From: Urophycis tenuis
Taxonomy: Eukaryota > Chordata > Actinopteri > Gadiformes > Phycidae
Direction of reading: 5' to 3'
Assembly (NCBI GenBank): GCA_036785325.1
Contig: JAXIVH010000002.1
Span: 10,474,786-10,538,785 of the forward strand
Length of the DNA: 64,000 bases
This document shows positions 63,291 to 64,000 of this stretch, piece by piece. The position numbers and the translations under genes were made by a program. The stretch's first letter is position 1. Every line of letters begins with the position of its first letter. The notes beneath the pieces were generated by a model. That model was not told the origin of the DNA and made no database searches. It was given only the letters and a program-made list of their open reading frames with translations.

Positions 63291-64000
63291 CATCATGTCA
63301 GGGCTCTCACCTCCGCTCTGCAGAGGCATAGCCATGGGCAGGCCTGGACAGGCCTATGCCTATTTGTCAGATTTGCCTGTCCAATCAGAGGGCTTTCCTT
63401 CATTTATCGTTCAATAAATGTGACGCACCGATGCATGGGTTCATGCGTGCATCGCTCGGGGTCCCCCTCAACTTTGCGTTTTTCTTTTTTTTTTTAATGG
63501 TATTTTCATTATCATCAAACATTATCAACGCACTTAATCACACATATGACAGAGCGACCTGATCCTAGCCCGCCGTTTGCCTGGTGATGCGCTGTTGTTG
63601 ATCAAACACAGTATTTCGCATAATGCCTTACGCCAATAAAGCGTTGTTGCTGCATCATCGTTCAGGCTGAAATACACGATGAGTGTGATTTGATGACAGA
63701 CACCCAATGCAACAGTCCTCATGTTCTGGGTCATTGTTGTTTTCATTCATTCATGATTTCATGGTGTAGTTCTTGATACCAGTCCTTTTGTATTAATCTA
63801 ATGCAATTGTAAGACATAAGTTTTGCCAATCCCATGTCTTGATTAGTTAAAATCCTATGAACTTCCAAAGGACAACTCATTTATAGGCTAGGCCTACACT
63901 TTGATAAGCTTACCTGTATTGGAGCTATTCATTGCTTTGGAAACAACAATGTCCATAATTTCATGACAATTTCATGTCAAATGGCCATTGGAAAGCTACC
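63291..64000. other. Unassigned window end
   Basis: No gene or repeat is recognised, apart from a short inverted-looking GGCCTGGACAGGCC at about 63,340. Confidence 0.4.

Overview
This window looks like a piece of a ray-finned (teleost) fish chromosome. It has intron-split C-type lectin genes of the type expanded in fishes. Around them is a dense, nested landscape of LINEs, Ty3/gypsy elements, hAT transposons, tRNA-derived SINEs, MITE-like elements and long dinucleotide microsatellites. There are no bacterial-style operons. Almost every long open frame is decayed reverse transcriptase, integrase or transposase. The species cannot be read from the sequence.

Layout. 0-3 kb: broken L2-type LINE, a 63-bp nuclear-receptor zinc-finger fragment, CA repeat. 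3.4-4.75 kb: a dispersed repeat, then a possible last exon of an unidentified single-pass membrane protein with a poly(A) signal. 4.8-6.24 kb: likely solo LTR ending in a long palindrome. 7.3-9.1 kb: LINE fragment split by a hAT transposon with an 8-bp target duplication. 10.05-10.44 kb: relic of a lectin signal-peptide region. 11.1-14.1 kb: LINE with a C-terminal restriction-like endonuclease. 14.13-15.08 kb: composite MITE. 15.1-16.8 kb: MULE-type transposase-derived gene fragment. 16.8-28.7 kb: five LINE pieces, a gypsy pol, two SINEs and other repeats. 28.8-37 kb: mostly single-copy DNA around lectin gene 1. 37.2-46.6 kb: one gypsy element carrying two LINEs, which themselves carry a MITE and a foldback hairpin. 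46.9-53.8 kb: lectin duplication zone with one pseudogene and one intact gene. 54.2-63.3 kb: LINE, second hAT, third gypsy with a 3' LTR, another LINE.

Genes. The two lectin genes (32,778-35,885 and 51,923-53,830) share one exon plan: a signal-peptide exon, one exon for each of two C-type lectin domains, a 92-bp exon, and a last exon. They keep consistent splice phases (1-1-1-0) and give 326 and 333 residues. A third copy (50.3-51.3 kb) is dead and a fourth (10 kb) is only a stub. A conserved module rich in ATTTGCAT octamers lies upstream of the copies, so it appears to have been duplicated with them.

Limits. All family names rest on motif recognition, without database searches. Splice sites are read by eye. 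Boundaries marked approximate can be wrong by tens of bases.
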